Positions 27,446-34,640 of a DNA stretch of 64,000 nt are shown here, in pieces. The position numbers and the translations under genes were made by a program. Origin of the DNA: Paralvinella palmiformis (Eukaryota > Annelida > Polychaeta > Terebellida > Alvinellidae); assembly GCA_025642065.1 (NCBI GenBank), contig JAODUP010000951.1, forward strand, positions 62,001-126,000. The letters run 5' to 3'. A model generated the notes under the pieces. It saw only the letters and a program-made list of their open reading frames with translations. It did not search any database and was not told the DNA's origin. Position 1 is the first letter of the stretch, and each line of letters begins with the position of its first letter.

Positions 27446-29259
27446 GGGAAGTAGAACCATAATTACGAGAAATCCAGTAATGATTGAACCTTTTTAATAC
27501 AAATAATTATTGAAAACTTTAATAGTATATTACTATTAACTTTATCTGTATATATTGATAGTACCTACAAGGGCTGGTCTTAGGACTGTGAAATCTAATT
27601 TGTGATACTGTTTGAATATGGCAGCCTTTAAGGTATTTGGCACATTACTGTATCTACTACATATTTATAATTAACAAAATACAACTTTTGTGACCAGTAA
27701 TATATTTATTACTGTTTTAAGAGAACATTAACACAAAATAATCTACTTATGAGATTCATTTTATAATATTCAAATAGTATTTTAATTCTATCTGTGACCT
27801 TTTTATAATGCATGTTATATGGATATGTATAAATATATGGATAGGTAGATATATATATATGAGATCAATGTTGTTGAATAAATGTTACTGTACTGCTGAA
27901 AAAAACAGTTCGTGATATAATAAATCAAATGAATTCTGTACTAACGGTGTCTTTTACATAAATGTGATAACCTTAATTTATCCTGTTCTTGAAATAATTT
28001 AGATGTTACTACATTTAGACCGAGAAAGGTGTTAAGTGACCTCAGGTGACAACATTTAATAAGTGTTCTTAGCTAAATTGACCCTATTATAACATTTATT
28101 TTTCGATGGTGCAGACCACTAGCAGGTGGTACTTGTTCAAAGCACATTTTACATGCATTTTATTGATGTATTTATTATTCAAACTAACGTGTCTATGTAT
28201 TTAACAGTTATCTAATATCGATGGGTTCGAGTCAAGTGACGACATTTGCCGCCAGATAGAATTATGATCGACATTATGACAAATACCGCATATGCTATAC
28301 AACGATAGAACAACTATCTAGTTAAATATTTTGGGACGCCTCCGTGGTCTAGTTGGTAGAGTGTTGGACTACCACCTGAGTTCGAACTTCGGCCTGGGAA
28401 TATCTGAAGGGTGTTTCAACTTTGGATGTCGCTCGGCCCATTTAGCCTACCATTTGCACAAAAGTGTCCGTAAGACATCAATCATCATGATCATCATCTA
28501 GTTAAATATTCCACAAACACAGGTTTGAGTGAAACCTGAACCCACAACCTGGACGTTTCCAGCCCATTGTTTAAGGCCTTGTCTTTTAATTTAGTAGTGA
28601 CGTTTCAGAATTCAAGAATAAACTGCATATCTACTCTCCATATGTTTGTACTTCTCTGATGAATATCACAAAGATACTACACGGGGGATATAGGATATTG
28701 TGTCGGTAATCGGTGTGGGCTCCATTATAATATACAAATAATCACCGATCATCTTGTGACAGACATGATTCAATCTAATGTAGATGTTTGTGTCAGTGCA
28801 AACAACTCTCCAATGGCGTTTCTGCACTACATAGCATTAGATCATAGAATATAGGTCAGAGGCGATAAGGCTAAAACGGTACACACCCTCACAAATTGTA
28901 TTGGTGGTTCTTGAAAATAGTCGTGAAGGATAATGCATTGATTTATCTCACCAATCACGTCAGTCACGAAATTAAAGCAAGGCCTATAATGGCATGACCT
29001 ATATCGCATTCAGAACAATGCTATTCGGACATTGAGTGACATGTATGTCTACCGTGTCGGATCAAATGAGCGTTGAAGGAATTTATCATAGTTAAATGTA
29101 ATTACCATGTCTGTTGCTTTATTATCTATCATGTGCTAAGTAAAAGTTCGTAGGAACGACTTATCATAGAATAATGTTTTTCTTACCTTGGCAAAGGCTA
29201 GATAACACAACTAGCCCAGCGATAGTGTGCACAAATAAAAAATGGAATGTGCCGAACAT
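7064..29259 (-). CDS. Receptor-type pseudokinase with a giant tandem Ig ectodomain (whole gene, 3' end incomplete)
   Basis: The gene was built by walking splice sites on the minus strand. Order: signal peptide, two Ig-like exons, 15 A/B Ig pairs, FN3, a second FN3-like exon with RRKR, one transmembrane helix, juxtamembrane segment, tyrosine-kinase-like lobe. This is the layout of an Ig/FN3 receptor tyrosine kinase, so it should sit in the plasma membrane with the array outside. With all exons intact and included it would be about 3,800 residues, mostly array. Kinase motifs are degenerate (HRD to FYC, DFG to GFA), so it should signal, if at all, as a scaffold or dimerisation partner. Introns inside the array are only about 124 and 180 bp. 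Several array exons have frameshifts. No exon for the last kinase helices was found. I do not recognise an orthologue; a role in recognition or adhesion is inference. Confidence 0.85.
7266..7500. repeat. Compound CA / TA / GC-GT microsatellites
   Basis: (CA)n at 7266-7315, (TA)n at 7316-7346, 7369-7391 and 7434-7464, then GCGCGC and (GT)n to about 7505. They fill the short intron between kinase exons 4 and 5. Confidence 0.9.
7537..7665 (-). CDS. Kinase-like exon 4: dead catalytic loop and activation segment start
   Basis: 129 bp, phase 0, acceptor [20 protein letters not shown] sits exactly where HRDLAARNVLL should be (FYC codons 7645-7653), so the catalytic aspartate is cysteine. [10 protein letters not shown] replaces KIxDFGLAR (GFA codons 7585-7593), so the metal-binding aspartate is glycine. 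The donor is taken as GTAATA after EEANK; this boundary is the least certain, but it joins in phase to the next exon. Microsatellites start within 50 bases downstream. Confidence 0.8.
7760..7926 (-). CDS. Kinase-like exon 3: hinge to alpha-E
   Basis: 167 bp, phase 1 to 0. [15 protein letters not shown] is a good match to the RTK hinge and alpha-D (the VEYAxxGNLxxYL type). A short insert with [12 protein letters not shown] follows, then [16 protein letters not shown] equals the alpha-E QIAxGMxYL segment. Donor GTACAA. Confidence 0.85.
8185..8286 (-). CDS. Kinase-like exon 2: alpha-C helix and beta-4
   Basis: A 102-bp phase 1-1 exon between GTTCAAG and GTAAAA. Encodes [20 protein letters not shown] then [15 protein letters not shown], which matches the alpha-C to HxxIINLLG segment of receptor tyrosine kinases. 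By alignment to FGFR the alpha-C glutamate falls on a glutamine (in RQAQ), another sign of lost activity. Confidence 0.8.
8387..8558 (-). CDS. Kinase-like exon 1: degenerate glycine loop and beta-3 lysine
   Basis: 172 bp, phase 0 to 1. [15 protein letters not shown] aligns with the tyrosine-kinase nucleotide loop, but the first and third glycines are Ser and Tyr. VIVKIDK supplies the beta-3 lysine (codon 8397-8399). The N-lobe fold is therefore recognisable while ATP binding is doubtful. Confidence 0.85.
8877..9023 (-). CDS. Cytoplasmic juxtamembrane exon
   Basis: 147 bp, entry phase 1, exit phase 0 at GTGAGT. Starts [14 protein letters not shown], a basic membrane-proximal stretch, and ends in a polar acidic/basic segment ([17 protein letters not shown]). 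No tyrosine is present, so it lacks the usual juxtamembrane autophosphorylation sites. Confidence 0.8.
9259..9360 (-). CDS. Transmembrane exon
   Basis: 102 bp, phase 1-1, GGCAG acceptor and GTAAGA donor. Encodes PYE then a continuous hydrophobic run [20 protein letters not shown], followed by [11 protein letters not shown], a polar stop-transfer side. This is the only clear membrane span after the signal peptide, giving a type I topology. Confidence 0.85.
9507..9824 (-). CDS. Membrane-proximal FN3-like exon with RRKR cleavage motif
   Basis: 318 bp, phase 1-1, acceptor CAATTTAG, donor GTAAGT. Starts [19 protein letters not shown] and ends [11 protein letters not shown], consistent with a divergent FN3 fold. 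In the middle, [11 protein letters not shown] (RRKR codons at 9655-9666) matches the R-X-K/R-R rule of furin-type convertases. By analogy with the insulin-receptor family, cleavage here would leave the array disulfide- or non-covalently linked to the membrane stub; this is inference. Confidence 0.8.
9847..10068. repeat. (AT)n tracts in the intron after the FN3 exon
   Basis: TA runs at 9847-9868 and 10014-10068, separated by unique AT-rich intron sequence. Confidence 0.9.
10191..10820 (-). CDS. Array pair 15 B-type Ig fused to a fibronectin type III domain
   Basis: A single 630-bp phase 1-1 exon. The first ~108 residues are a B-type domain ([31 protein letters not shown]). The next ~100 residues fit FN3: the YTIRF strand, then [18 protein letters not shown], the usual E/F-loop tyrosine motif. 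Donor GTTTGT is weak but the phase fits. No intron separates the two domains, unlike every other pair. Confidence 0.85.
11388..11675 (-). CDS. Array pair 15, A-type Ig exon
   Basis: 288 bp, intact, diverged. [34 protein letters not shown]. The four A-type cysteines are conserved even here, so they are an ancestral trait of the A domain. Confidence 0.85.
11839..12159 (-). CDS. Array pair 14, B-type Ig exon
   Basis: 321 bp, intact, diverged from the inner copies: [40 protein letters not shown] donor. With pair 15 it forms the old 3' edge of the array. Confidence 0.85.
12285..12573 (-). pseudogene. Array pair 14, A-type Ig exon with +1 frameshift
   Basis: 289 bp. One A is inserted at about 12363-12365 (CCAGTAATGAAA for CCAGTATGAAA), so the frame is lost after LSIFH, just before the GTYEC cysteine. 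The splice sites are normal. Confidence 0.75.
12758..13078 (-). CDS. Array pair 13, B-type Ig exon
   Basis: 321 bp, intact. [17 protein letters not shown] and ending SLASPS. The SPS ending and PRLDEW mark pairs 11-13 as a subgroup. Confidence 0.85.
13183..13461 (-). pseudogene. Array pair 13, A-type Ig exon with internal stop
   Basis: 279 bp. Normal as far as LGCTKK, then a rearranged stretch at about 13271-13305 gives an in-frame TAA before the FHTGTYEC block, which is itself intact. Confidence 0.7.
13645..13953 (-). pseudogene. Array pair 12, B-type Ig exon with many one-base deletions
   Basis: About 309 bp instead of 321. The 3' 95 bases are normal, up to HYGTYYVW and SLASPS. Between 13750 and 13955 at least ten single bases are missing, with almost no substitutions. 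Splice positions remain recognisable. Confidence 0.7.
13750..14367. other. Probable low-quality or collapsed assembly segment
   Basis: The unit sequence here loses a base every 10-20 positions, then becomes a scrambled, shortened echo of the intron and exons (14120-14340), then resumes perfectly at about 14367. Deletions greatly outnumber substitutions, which suggests poor consensus over a repeat. Confidence 0.7.
14070..14121 (-). pseudogene. Array pair 12, A-type Ig exon remnant
   Basis: Only the last ~50 bases next to the GTTAGT donor remain, already with missing bases (AAATCGTAATG for AAATACGGTAATG). It then runs into the scrambled segment. Confidence 0.65.
14367..14503 (-). pseudogene. 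Array pair 11, B-type Ig exon, 5' part only
   Basis: Reads normally from [10 protein letters not shown] to DEWHWTFS, then breaks off at about 14367 into scrambled sequence. Weak remnants of the rest of the exon can be traced at 14220-14275. Confidence 0.7.
14628..14915 (-). CDS. Array pair 11, A-type Ig exon
   Basis: 288 bp, intact. Carries [12 protein letters not shown] where others have [12 protein letters not shown], a variant shared only with the broken pair 6 A exon. An extra cysteine results near the N terminus. Confidence 0.85.
15099..15419 (-). CDS. Array pair 10, B-type Ig exon
   Basis: 321 bp, intact, with [14 protein letters not shown] and consensus C-terminal half. Confidence 0.85.
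15544..15831 (-). CDS. Array pair 10, A-type Ig exon
   Basis: 288 bp, intact. Shares NFDEVVLGC with pair 9. All Ig cysteines and the WMN tryptophan are present. Confidence 0.85.
16011..16331 (-). CDS. Array pair 9, B-type Ig exon
   Basis: 321 bp, intact. Variants TRIHYG (I for N) and DDLRFSLAS. Confidence 0.85.
16454..16740 (-). pseudogene. Array pair 9, A-type Ig exon with -1 frameshift
   Basis: 287 bp with the same missing base as pair 7, at about 16656-16664. The downstream part reads normally ([19 protein letters not shown]) in the shifted frame. Confidence 0.75.
16918..17237 (-). pseudogene. Array pair 8, B-type Ig exon with -1 frameshift
   Basis: 320 bp. One T is missing at about 17220, so TGG AAT AAG becomes TGG AAT AGT TAG, an early stop. 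The remaining Ig sequence is open in the original frame. Confidence 0.75.
17361..17642 (-). pseudogene. Array pair 8, A-type Ig exon with several small deletions
   Basis: 282 bp. The six missing bases are scattered: one near 17430, two near 17506-17515, one near 17544 and two near 17606. The net change is a multiple of three but the frame is wrong between lesions. Deletions without matching substitutions look more like consensus errors than slow decay. Confidence 0.7.
17822..18142 (-). CDS. Array pair 7, B-type Ig exon
   Basis: 321 bp, intact. LTHPPDV with [15 protein letters not shown] and consensus [11 protein letters not shown]. Confidence 0.85.
18266..18552 (-). pseudogene. Array pair 7, A-type Ig exon with -1 frameshift
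   Basis: 287 bp. One base is missing at the CTCCTCCGCG run (about 18467-18476), inside the Glu-Gly codons after TCIA. The same lesion occurs in pair 9. Everything else, including splice sites and four cysteines in the shifted frame, is preserved. Confidence 0.75.
18739..19059 (-). CDS. Array pair 6, B-type Ig exon
   Basis: 321 bp, intact. Variants LTHQPDV, INVG and FILAS. The LTHQPDV form recurs in pair 8, so these units are sisters. Confidence 0.8.
19184..19472 (-). pseudogene. Array pair 6, A-type Ig exon with +1 frameshift
   Basis: 289 bp, one base longer than every intact A exon. The extra base lies in the CCTTTCCGCG run at 19386-19395, after LKCIAE; the frame is lost there although the rest of the Ig sequence continues in the shifted frame. 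It also has several unique substitutions. Splice sites are intact, so it is either a dead exon or a base-call error. Confidence 0.75.
19657..19977 (-). CDS. Array pair 5, B-type Ig exon
   Basis: 321 bp, intact, with [15 protein letters not shown]. Very close to the pair 10 B exon, which suggests block duplication of several units rather than only unit by unit. Confidence 0.85.
20102..20389 (-). CDS. Array pair 5, A-type Ig exon
   Basis: 288 bp, intact. Variant [10 protein letters not shown] loses the NQT sequon found in most A domains. The other Ig residues are kept. Confidence 0.85.
20574..20894 (-). CDS. Array pair 4, B-type Ig exon
   Basis: 321 bp, intact. Carries [16 protein letters not shown] and VWTHNAYGG (H for D). 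Shares the INVG and TKV variants with pairs 6-8, an internal marker of copy relationships. Confidence 0.85.
21019..21306 (-). CDS. Array pair 4, A-type Ig exon
   Basis: 288 bp, intact. Differs from consensus at FFFRWMN and NFEEVDLGC; all four A-type cysteines are kept. The intron to its B exon is 124 bp, the same as in most units. Confidence 0.85.
21488..21808 (-). CDS. Array pair 3, B-type Ig exon
   Basis: 321 bp, intact, consensus B form with [15 protein letters not shown] and no Ig cysteine pair. The intron to the next A exon is 181 bp. Confidence 0.85.
21933..22220 (-). CDS. Array pair 3, A-type Ig exon
   Basis: 288 bp, intact. [36 protein letters not shown]. Small changes against its neighbours are GNVVEG for GVVVEG and A for T before YEC. 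The GATTAAG acceptor is shared by all inner A exons. Confidence 0.85.
22403..22723 (-). CDS. Array pair 2, B-type Ig exon
   Basis: 321 bp, intact by hand translation from [10 protein letters not shown] to FSLASTS. DEWHWTF and [15 protein letters not shown]. From here leftwards exon and intron sequences are nearly identical between units. Acceptor ACAATAG, donor GTAATA. Confidence 0.85.
22848..23135 (-). CDS. Array pair 2, A-type Ig exon
   Basis: 288 bp, intact. [32 protein letters not shown]. Its 5' two thirds is diverged while its 3' end is like the inner copies, marking the boundary of the homogenised zone. Acceptor CTTAG, donor GTTAGT. Confidence 0.85.
23314..23634 (-). CDS. Array pair 1, B-type Ig exon
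   Basis: 321 bp, phase 1-1, open throughout although its opening half has no start codon. Begins [13 protein letters not shown], then DQWHWRF and [15 protein letters not shown]. The F-strand Ig cysteine position holds valine, as in every B domain. Diverged edge copy with a GTAAGA donor instead of the GTAATA of inner copies. Confidence 0.8.
23836..24123 (-). CDS. Array pair 1, A-type Ig exon
   Basis: 288 bp, phase 1-1, TTTTTAG acceptor and GTGAGT donor. Ig residues LTCTV, GWYN and GTYQCEA; the extra A-type cysteines are in FPCSN and ECSL. Clearly diverged from the inner copies, so this is the old 5' edge of the array. Confidence 0.85.
24510..24710. repeat. GTGAGTGA and GTCAATCAGCAAATCG minisatellite
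   Basis: A GTGAGTGAATGA stretch (24519-24563) passes into about nine imperfect 16-20 bp copies based on GTCAATCAGCAAATCG. It lies in the intron between exon 3 and array pair 1. Confidence 0.85.
24711..25687. other. Intron sequence with a long (AT)n
   Basis: The only structure seen is a TA microsatellite at 25326-25414. The rest is unremarkable intron of the receptor gene. Confidence 0.6.
25688..25999 (-). CDS. Exon 3: Ig domain
   Basis: Phase 1-1 exon of 312 bp, CTAG acceptor and GTAAGT donor. It has a classical Ig frame: FVMTCVG (strand B), FHWIV (strand C tryptophan), [17 protein letters not shown] (strand F cysteine). Sequons NST and NET are present. It precedes the tandem array and is not of the A or B type. 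Confidence 0.8.
26000..26847. other. Intron between exons 2 and 3
   Basis: AT-rich, no repeats or exons recognised on either strand. Confidence 0.6.
26848..27207 (-). CDS. Exon 2: divergent N-terminal Ig-like domain
   Basis: A 120-codon phase 1-1 exon between a TTGCAG acceptor and a GTAAGT donor. It begins [12 protein letters not shown] and has a beta-rich pattern ending in WIVIY. One cysteine (VVCGW) is visible where an Ig B or C strand would lie. The expected partner near [10 protein letters not shown] is absent, so the Ig assignment is moderate and rests partly on position and phase. Confidence 0.7.
27325..27444 (+). repeat. (GT)n microsatellite
   Basis: Two GT runs, 27329-27347 and 27369-27444, in the first intron of the receptor gene. 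Confidence 0.95.
27445..28315. other. Intron 1, unremarkable part
   Basis: Nothing recognised apart from ordinary AT-rich intron; 28511-29186 is similar. Confidence 0.5.
28316..28510 (+). mobile_element. tRNA-derived SINE with perfect 15-bp target-site duplication
   Basis: Body 28331-28495. A-box TGGTCTAGTTGG and B-box GAGTTCGAACT are close to tRNA consensus. The tail (GGCCCATTTAGCCTACC, CATCATC end) matches the copy at 3725. Target-site repeats atctagttaaatatt at 28316-28330 and 28496-28510 are identical, so insertion is recent. It lies in intron 1, opposite to the gene. Confidence 0.92.
29187..29259 (-). CDS. Exon 1: start codon and signal peptide
   Basis: ATG at 29257-29259 opens 24 codons, [10 protein letters not shown] then [14 protein letters not shown], a typical hydrophobic secretory signal. 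It ends in phase 1 at a GTAAGA donor (29186-29181), which joins in frame to the exon at 27207. Too short for ordinary ORF detection, but the frame, phase and hydrophobic profile all fit the receptor downstream. Confidence 0.75.
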
Positions 29260-29439
29260 GTTCCATATATATATATTCTGTTGTCTATTCACATTCTAAT
29301 ATGAAAGAAAATAAAAAAATACCATTACAGCATTTTGTGACCTCCAATTTGATATTCTATAATCATAACATATTTTTATATTCACCTATTTTCAGATTAG
29401 CGTATGTAATTTTAAACGCCATTTTGCTCGACCTTATCA

Positions 29440-29462
29440 GTTCCTTGCTTATATACAATATA
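29440..29462 (-). promoter_or_regulatory. TATA-like element upstream of the receptor gene
   Basis: Minus strand GTATATAAGC about 190 bases upstream of the signal-peptide ATG. A short ORF opens at 29421 (ATGGCGTTTAAA, about 19 codons) and could act as a uORF. There is no transcript support; AT-rich sequence makes chance matches common. Confidence 0.25.
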
Positions 29463-29469
29463 ATACAAC

Positions 29470-30355
29470 ACGATCCGTTATTCTTGACGATAATTGCATG
29501 AAAATGAATTAAATAAATAGATCATCCCACTTAGTGTCTGGAATCAAGTGATATCCTTAACTAGGCTACAAGAAACGTATAGTACGATTACTAACTAGAT
29601 AGTAAATCCAATTGCCTTAAATCATTATTCAAAACACGTTTAACATGTTACATAATACGCTTAGCTAGTGCACAGACTTGGATATTGGAAAATGAAGCAA
29701 TTAGAACAAATTATAATAGTTGTTACAATAAATACAACCCCAGCTTTTTGCTTCAATACTAATAATAGGTCAGCCGATTACATATACATAAAGTATTGTC
29801 GTGCACATTTATAATCCCTGGATTATGTCATCGTTATGAAATGGACCGCATCTGTCATCGATGACCGATGGGGCTGCATTTTGAACGATATGCACGGATG
29901 TTTGCTCTATAATCTTTGATTGGCGAAACATACAGCTATCTCTTACCTGATGCCTAATCTTAACGATGTGATCAGGTAATAAAGCTATAAGGGCTGTGGC
30001 ATCCGTTTTGCCGACCTGGTAGGAAAACAGTGTCTACTTTGAACATTCAAACGAGGTAACCGTTTAAAGTAGTGATTAAATTTTCCCGCTCGAATTTCTG
30101 CTATTAATGCATCGCTACAATTCTACATTAGTTTATGAAGACGGGGATGAGTATAATTGTTACAATCAATTAAGAAACATATCTAAACAATATTAAAAGA
30201 CAATAAATAGCCATACATATATGTAAATTGATAGAGTTACTAATCAAAAGCTTTTTAGCAAGATACTGTTACAGAACAAAAGGTTCACTTCGCTCAACTG
30301 TTTTCCTATATATACCGCGGGTGTCCTCAGATATCAGGTTTAGACAATGTTTTAG

Positions 30356-30431
<76 letters not shown>

Positions 30432-31060
30432 TTTACATTGTTTGGCAATGTTACAGCACGAAATTAGAGAAGTAGTTTTGCATGTACAACAACGATATAT
30501 AATGTATCTGCTATTCATCCATTTGTCTAGTCTTTTAAGTGGAATGGCAAATAAGTTGGTAATCATTTAGCGGTGATCACAGTTCAGTATATAAATAGTG
30601 CGTATTTACTTTTTAAAGCCCTGATGACTGAATGATAATTTACCCACTTTAATGAAACCACGTAAAAGAAAAGCAAGAAAGAAGCAGGTAGCCATTTTAT
30701 GTACTTTTTTAAATTTTAAAACCTATTCATAATCATCTTGAAAAGATCAATATGATAAAGTAACTTACACTGCTTTCTTCTTATCTTATACCCAACTCTC
30801 AAACAAAGTGAAGTATATTATAATTACGTAACCATGGTCACCAGTGAACGCTAAAGAAATGGCTCTTGATAAAATCGTTTAATATGGATAAATTGAAGGT
30901 GGAAACAGATACTCGGTCGGAGATCTTGTGATGGGGTAATTGATCAATATCAGTTGAACAAGCAAAGAAATATTTCAGCGAAATAAATCAACAAATAAGG
31001 TCAAAAATTTACCATTTTGATTGTATTGTCAACCTGTTTACTGTATCCTTATTATAAAGG
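29470..31060. other. Upstream flank of the receptor gene
   Basis: No exon recognised. It contains a (TA)n of about 35 units at 30358-30427. Any promoter should lie in its left part. Confidence 0.5.
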
Positions 31061-31064
31061 ATAA

Positions 31065-33260
31065 TTGCAGTTAATCGTGAAAACGAAATTGTGGTTATAT
31101 ATCACCCCTTCGTGTGATAGTCAACAAAGTAAGAACAAAGAAGCGATTTATTTTTACCGTGTCCTGAGAGCAATTCGGTCGACTCCGAAGCGGAGAAATT
31201 CAGCGCAGAAACAACAACAAAGGAATTCATTAATCGACATCAAGAAACAGAACCTGCGAATTCCGAAAAAAACATCAAACTCCGGAAAATCGTAAAATGT
31301 CGATCCACGACATGGAACTGGACTCTGAAAAGTTTATAGCACTTTATACCAAACCGCGCTTAGACGGGAGGGGACTAATTATATATTGAAGGAGTTGATC
31401 GAGCCATTGTTGGCTAATACAAGAAAGAAACAACGCAAAAGATTAACAAGCTTCAATATACCATAGATCTGCGATTAAACAAGATCTTACAGCTTGGGGA
31501 ACAAATGGATAAATATGATCAAAGAACAGACGAAATATAGCCTTAATTTATGGAATTAAGGCAGATAAGGACGAAGTTGTCAACCTTGCCAACATAACCA
31601 ACTTCATGGAAAATGTGAGAAAGCTAGAGTTTAAGAGAGAAAACATCGTAAGTGCTCACAAAGTGGACAAATCAGGCAATGTAATGTTGGTGTCATTTGA
31701 TTCCTCAAACACTAAAGATAGGATCTTCAAGGTAAAGACAAAACTCAGATATGATGCCAAGATGGTCTACATCAACGACTACCTGGCAAGTAGAAGAGTT
31801 AAACGTTTCAAGAAAGCAAAAGAATTAAGGAAAATGAAGAAAATCGAAGCAACTTGGGACTTTTAATGGCAACATAATGGTCAAGTCAGTCCATGATGAG
31901 AAACCACAACAGATTCAAAATGAATCAGACTTGGACAAGATCCCGAAAGTCAAAATAAACATGTCACAAATCGCCGCTAGAGGATCTAAACAAAATTAAT
32001 ATCTATCAAGTGTTCCAAAGACCCTCTGTGCATATTGAAATATAATCCATTTTACCTATTGCAATTTAAATTAGTACACTATCACATTATTATTTAATAA
32101 TATTGATTTTATAATGTACCAGTCACTTTATTTGTAATAATGTATCCTTAATTGTGGAGTCTGATTGGAAATTGGTGGATTGCAGGACCTCTTCAAAAAC
32201 GGGAACACTGTTGGTTAAGGGACAACATTAAAACTGGTTGATTAATTACCTTACAAACAGACAGCAATATGTTCAAATTAGAAAGAACATTTTTGCAACA
32301 AGGATTGCGATGTCTCACAGGGATCAATTTTAGGGCCTCTCTGTATGTAAACGACATTGCTCAGTGTACCAAAAGCCATATATCATTTGCAGATGACACC
32401 ACATTGTCTGTATGTGATTCTGAGCCCAGATTATTGTTAGAAAAGGCAAATATTGAAGTCAACAAATTATTTAACTGGTTTTATGCAAACAGACTGTCAC
32501 TTAATCCCCAAAAGACCAAATTCATAATAATTAAGCCATCAAAGGCTAAATTTGAGTTTAGTGGTCTAAATCTTTTAATAAATGGAACACCATTGGAGAG
32601 AATTGGTAAAGAATACAAGGAGGAAAGCACACAGTTTTTGGGTGTACTATTTGATGAATCACTGACATGGAAACATCATATAAATCACATTAATAAAACA
32701 ATATCAAAATCACTTTTCGCAATTAAGCAAGTAAGAAATATGTTTCAGCCATATATTAACTATGGCATATTGGCATGGGGAAATGCAAATCAATCTATTC
32801 TTAAACGTACTGTTCTATTGCAAAAAACGTGCAATTAGAATCATATGTAAAGTACAATGTAACAGCCATACTTAACTACTATTTAAAAAACGTAAGATTT
32901 TGAAAATTAAAGACCAATTTGAATATGAATTAATAATTTTTATGAATAAATATAAACAGAACAAATTACCTTCATCTTTTGATAAGAATTTTAGTTATAA
33001 TCATGAGATCCAGAATAGACTCACCACTAGGCTATCACACCAGTTATATATTCAAAGATGTGATTCCACATTTGCTAGAAAAATACCCCTATTTGAAATT
33101 CCCGAAATATGGAACAAATGGAGTTATTGTACTCATAATTATACTTTCACTTACCAATCTAAGCTGAAAAGGCAGCTTAAAGGGGAAATGTTGTCTCATT
33201 GCACAAGTAGTGTACGATGTGTAAACACTCATTGCAAAGACTGTCTGAATTGATTAAATC
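31065..33260 (+). mobile_element. LINE with large internal deletion
   Basis: ORF1-like sequence comes first (31065-31990, frameshifted; includes VMLVSFDSSNTKDRIFKVKT and INDYLASRRVKRFKKAKE). After a ~230-bp linker the element resumes in the RT palm (DVSQGSILGPL, then ISFADDTTLSVCD with intact FADD, and FLGVLFDESLTWKHHIN) and continues through the thumb to a C-terminal CVNTHCKDCLN stop at 33253. Endonuclease and the N-terminal half of RT are absent. Frames show few lesions, so it is a fairly young non-autonomous derivative of a Jockey/CR1-clade element. Confidence 0.8.
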
Positions 33261-33535
33261 CTTTTATATTGTGTTATATATTGTCTTATTATTTATTATG
33301 AATTTTAGTAATTTCATTCAAAACTGAGGTTTAATTAACTATAAGCTCTATTTTCTGCTGGTATGACTATTGTATTCTAACGCAGTGATTTAACTTTTGG
33401 GTATATATCGGGGGATGGGGGGCCATGGGGAAGGCAGCAATAGCTATACTGGTCCCTTAGTTCACATAGTAGATTCATCATTAATAATTGTAGTATTATA
33501 ATGTTTTGTATAATTGTTAGGTGAACAGAATAAAT

Positions 33536-33549
33536 ATATATATCTAATC

Positions 33550-33602
<53 letters not shown>
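33536..33602. repeat. (TCTA)n and (TA)n microsatellite
   Basis: Follows the LINE 3' region and may be its tail. Confidence 0.9.
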
Positions 33603-33606
<4 letters not shown>

Positions 33607-33762
33607 CTATCAATCATGGTTACAATTCACGAAATAGTCACCCCCAAAACCTGTCTGAAGGTATGTCGTGACAACACAGCACGTGACAATGTTGATTACT
33701 ATACATTGCTATTAAAATATAACGCATTAAGTACACCACATTCAGTACTGGTGTTATCGTAG

Positions 33763-34057
33763 TTTGTTAGTTGCTATCCCTACTCTTTGGAGCTCACTCC
33801 CTGAACATAATAAGTATTCAAATAGCATAGTTTCTTTTAATTCGAAAATTCACCAGTTCAGGCTTGCTTATCTTACCTAGGTTTCCTAAGGTTCCACTGC
33901 ATACAATCATTTGTTGTTGAATATTCCATCGTGCCTAGACTACGAGATCGCCCAACCGCGGTACTATGTGCACAGCCGAGCTCGATTGTTTTCAAGGATA
34001 TTGGCACAATAGAAGTTTGTAATTATTGTTAATTATTATTATTGTTGTTGTTGTTAG
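33763..34057 (+). mobile_element. CR1-like LINE 3' end
   Basis: Reads VAIPTLWSSLPEHNKYSNSI then SFNSKIHQFRLAYL, the conserved CR1 C terminus, and ends in an (ATT)n(GTT)n tail at 34019-34057. It is a strongly 5'-truncated copy. Confidence 0.8.
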
Positions 34058-34499
34058 AGTGTTGCTATTGATTAGACACAGAATGTAAAATAGATTTTAT
34101 TCTAAGTTTCAGAATGTTGTAGGTAATAAAAATAAAATGTTAACAAATATCATGTCTATAAAGAACCACTATGGATTATGTACACAGATAGTCTTCCCAT
34201 ATAGAATTACATTAGGTTAAATATTCTCCATTTTTTGTGACATAAAACATTAAACACCATAATATGAATCGGTTTATTAAAAGCCTCTCCAGTCAAAAAA
34301 ACAAACATTTCCGTTATATGAGATAAAATACCAAATATAAGGCTACTACGGAGATCGGGTAAAGCAGTATTAATATCAAATCAGTGACTATTTTGTGCGA
34401 CGGTGTATTTTAAAGCAATCCATTAGTTTGTGCGTCGGTGTATTTTGTCTCGAATTGTTTAAATATGTGCACGTGTCTGGTGTGTGGAATCGTATGATA

Positions 34500-34640
34500 G
34501 GTGGCGTGATGTTTTTCTGTGCTGTGATTGGTCATCGGTTCACCGCCTGTGGATCACCTGATAGCTTAGAAATATTCTAGAACCGTAAATCGCCTATATA
34601 AGCAAGATCATTGCTATATAAGCAAGAGCATTGGTTGAAG
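34500..34640 (+). promoter_or_regulatory. Promoter-like segment: inverted CCAAT, HSE-like, duplicated TATA
   Basis: GTGATTGGTCA (inverted CCAAT) near 34524 is followed by GAAATATTCTAGAA (TTCnnGAA heat-shock-type half pairs) near 34569 and by CTATATAAGCAAG at 34594 and again at 34612. The spacing resembles a real core promoter. No convincing ORF follows, so it could be an LTR promoter or a gene whose first exon is non-coding. Confidence 0.35.
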
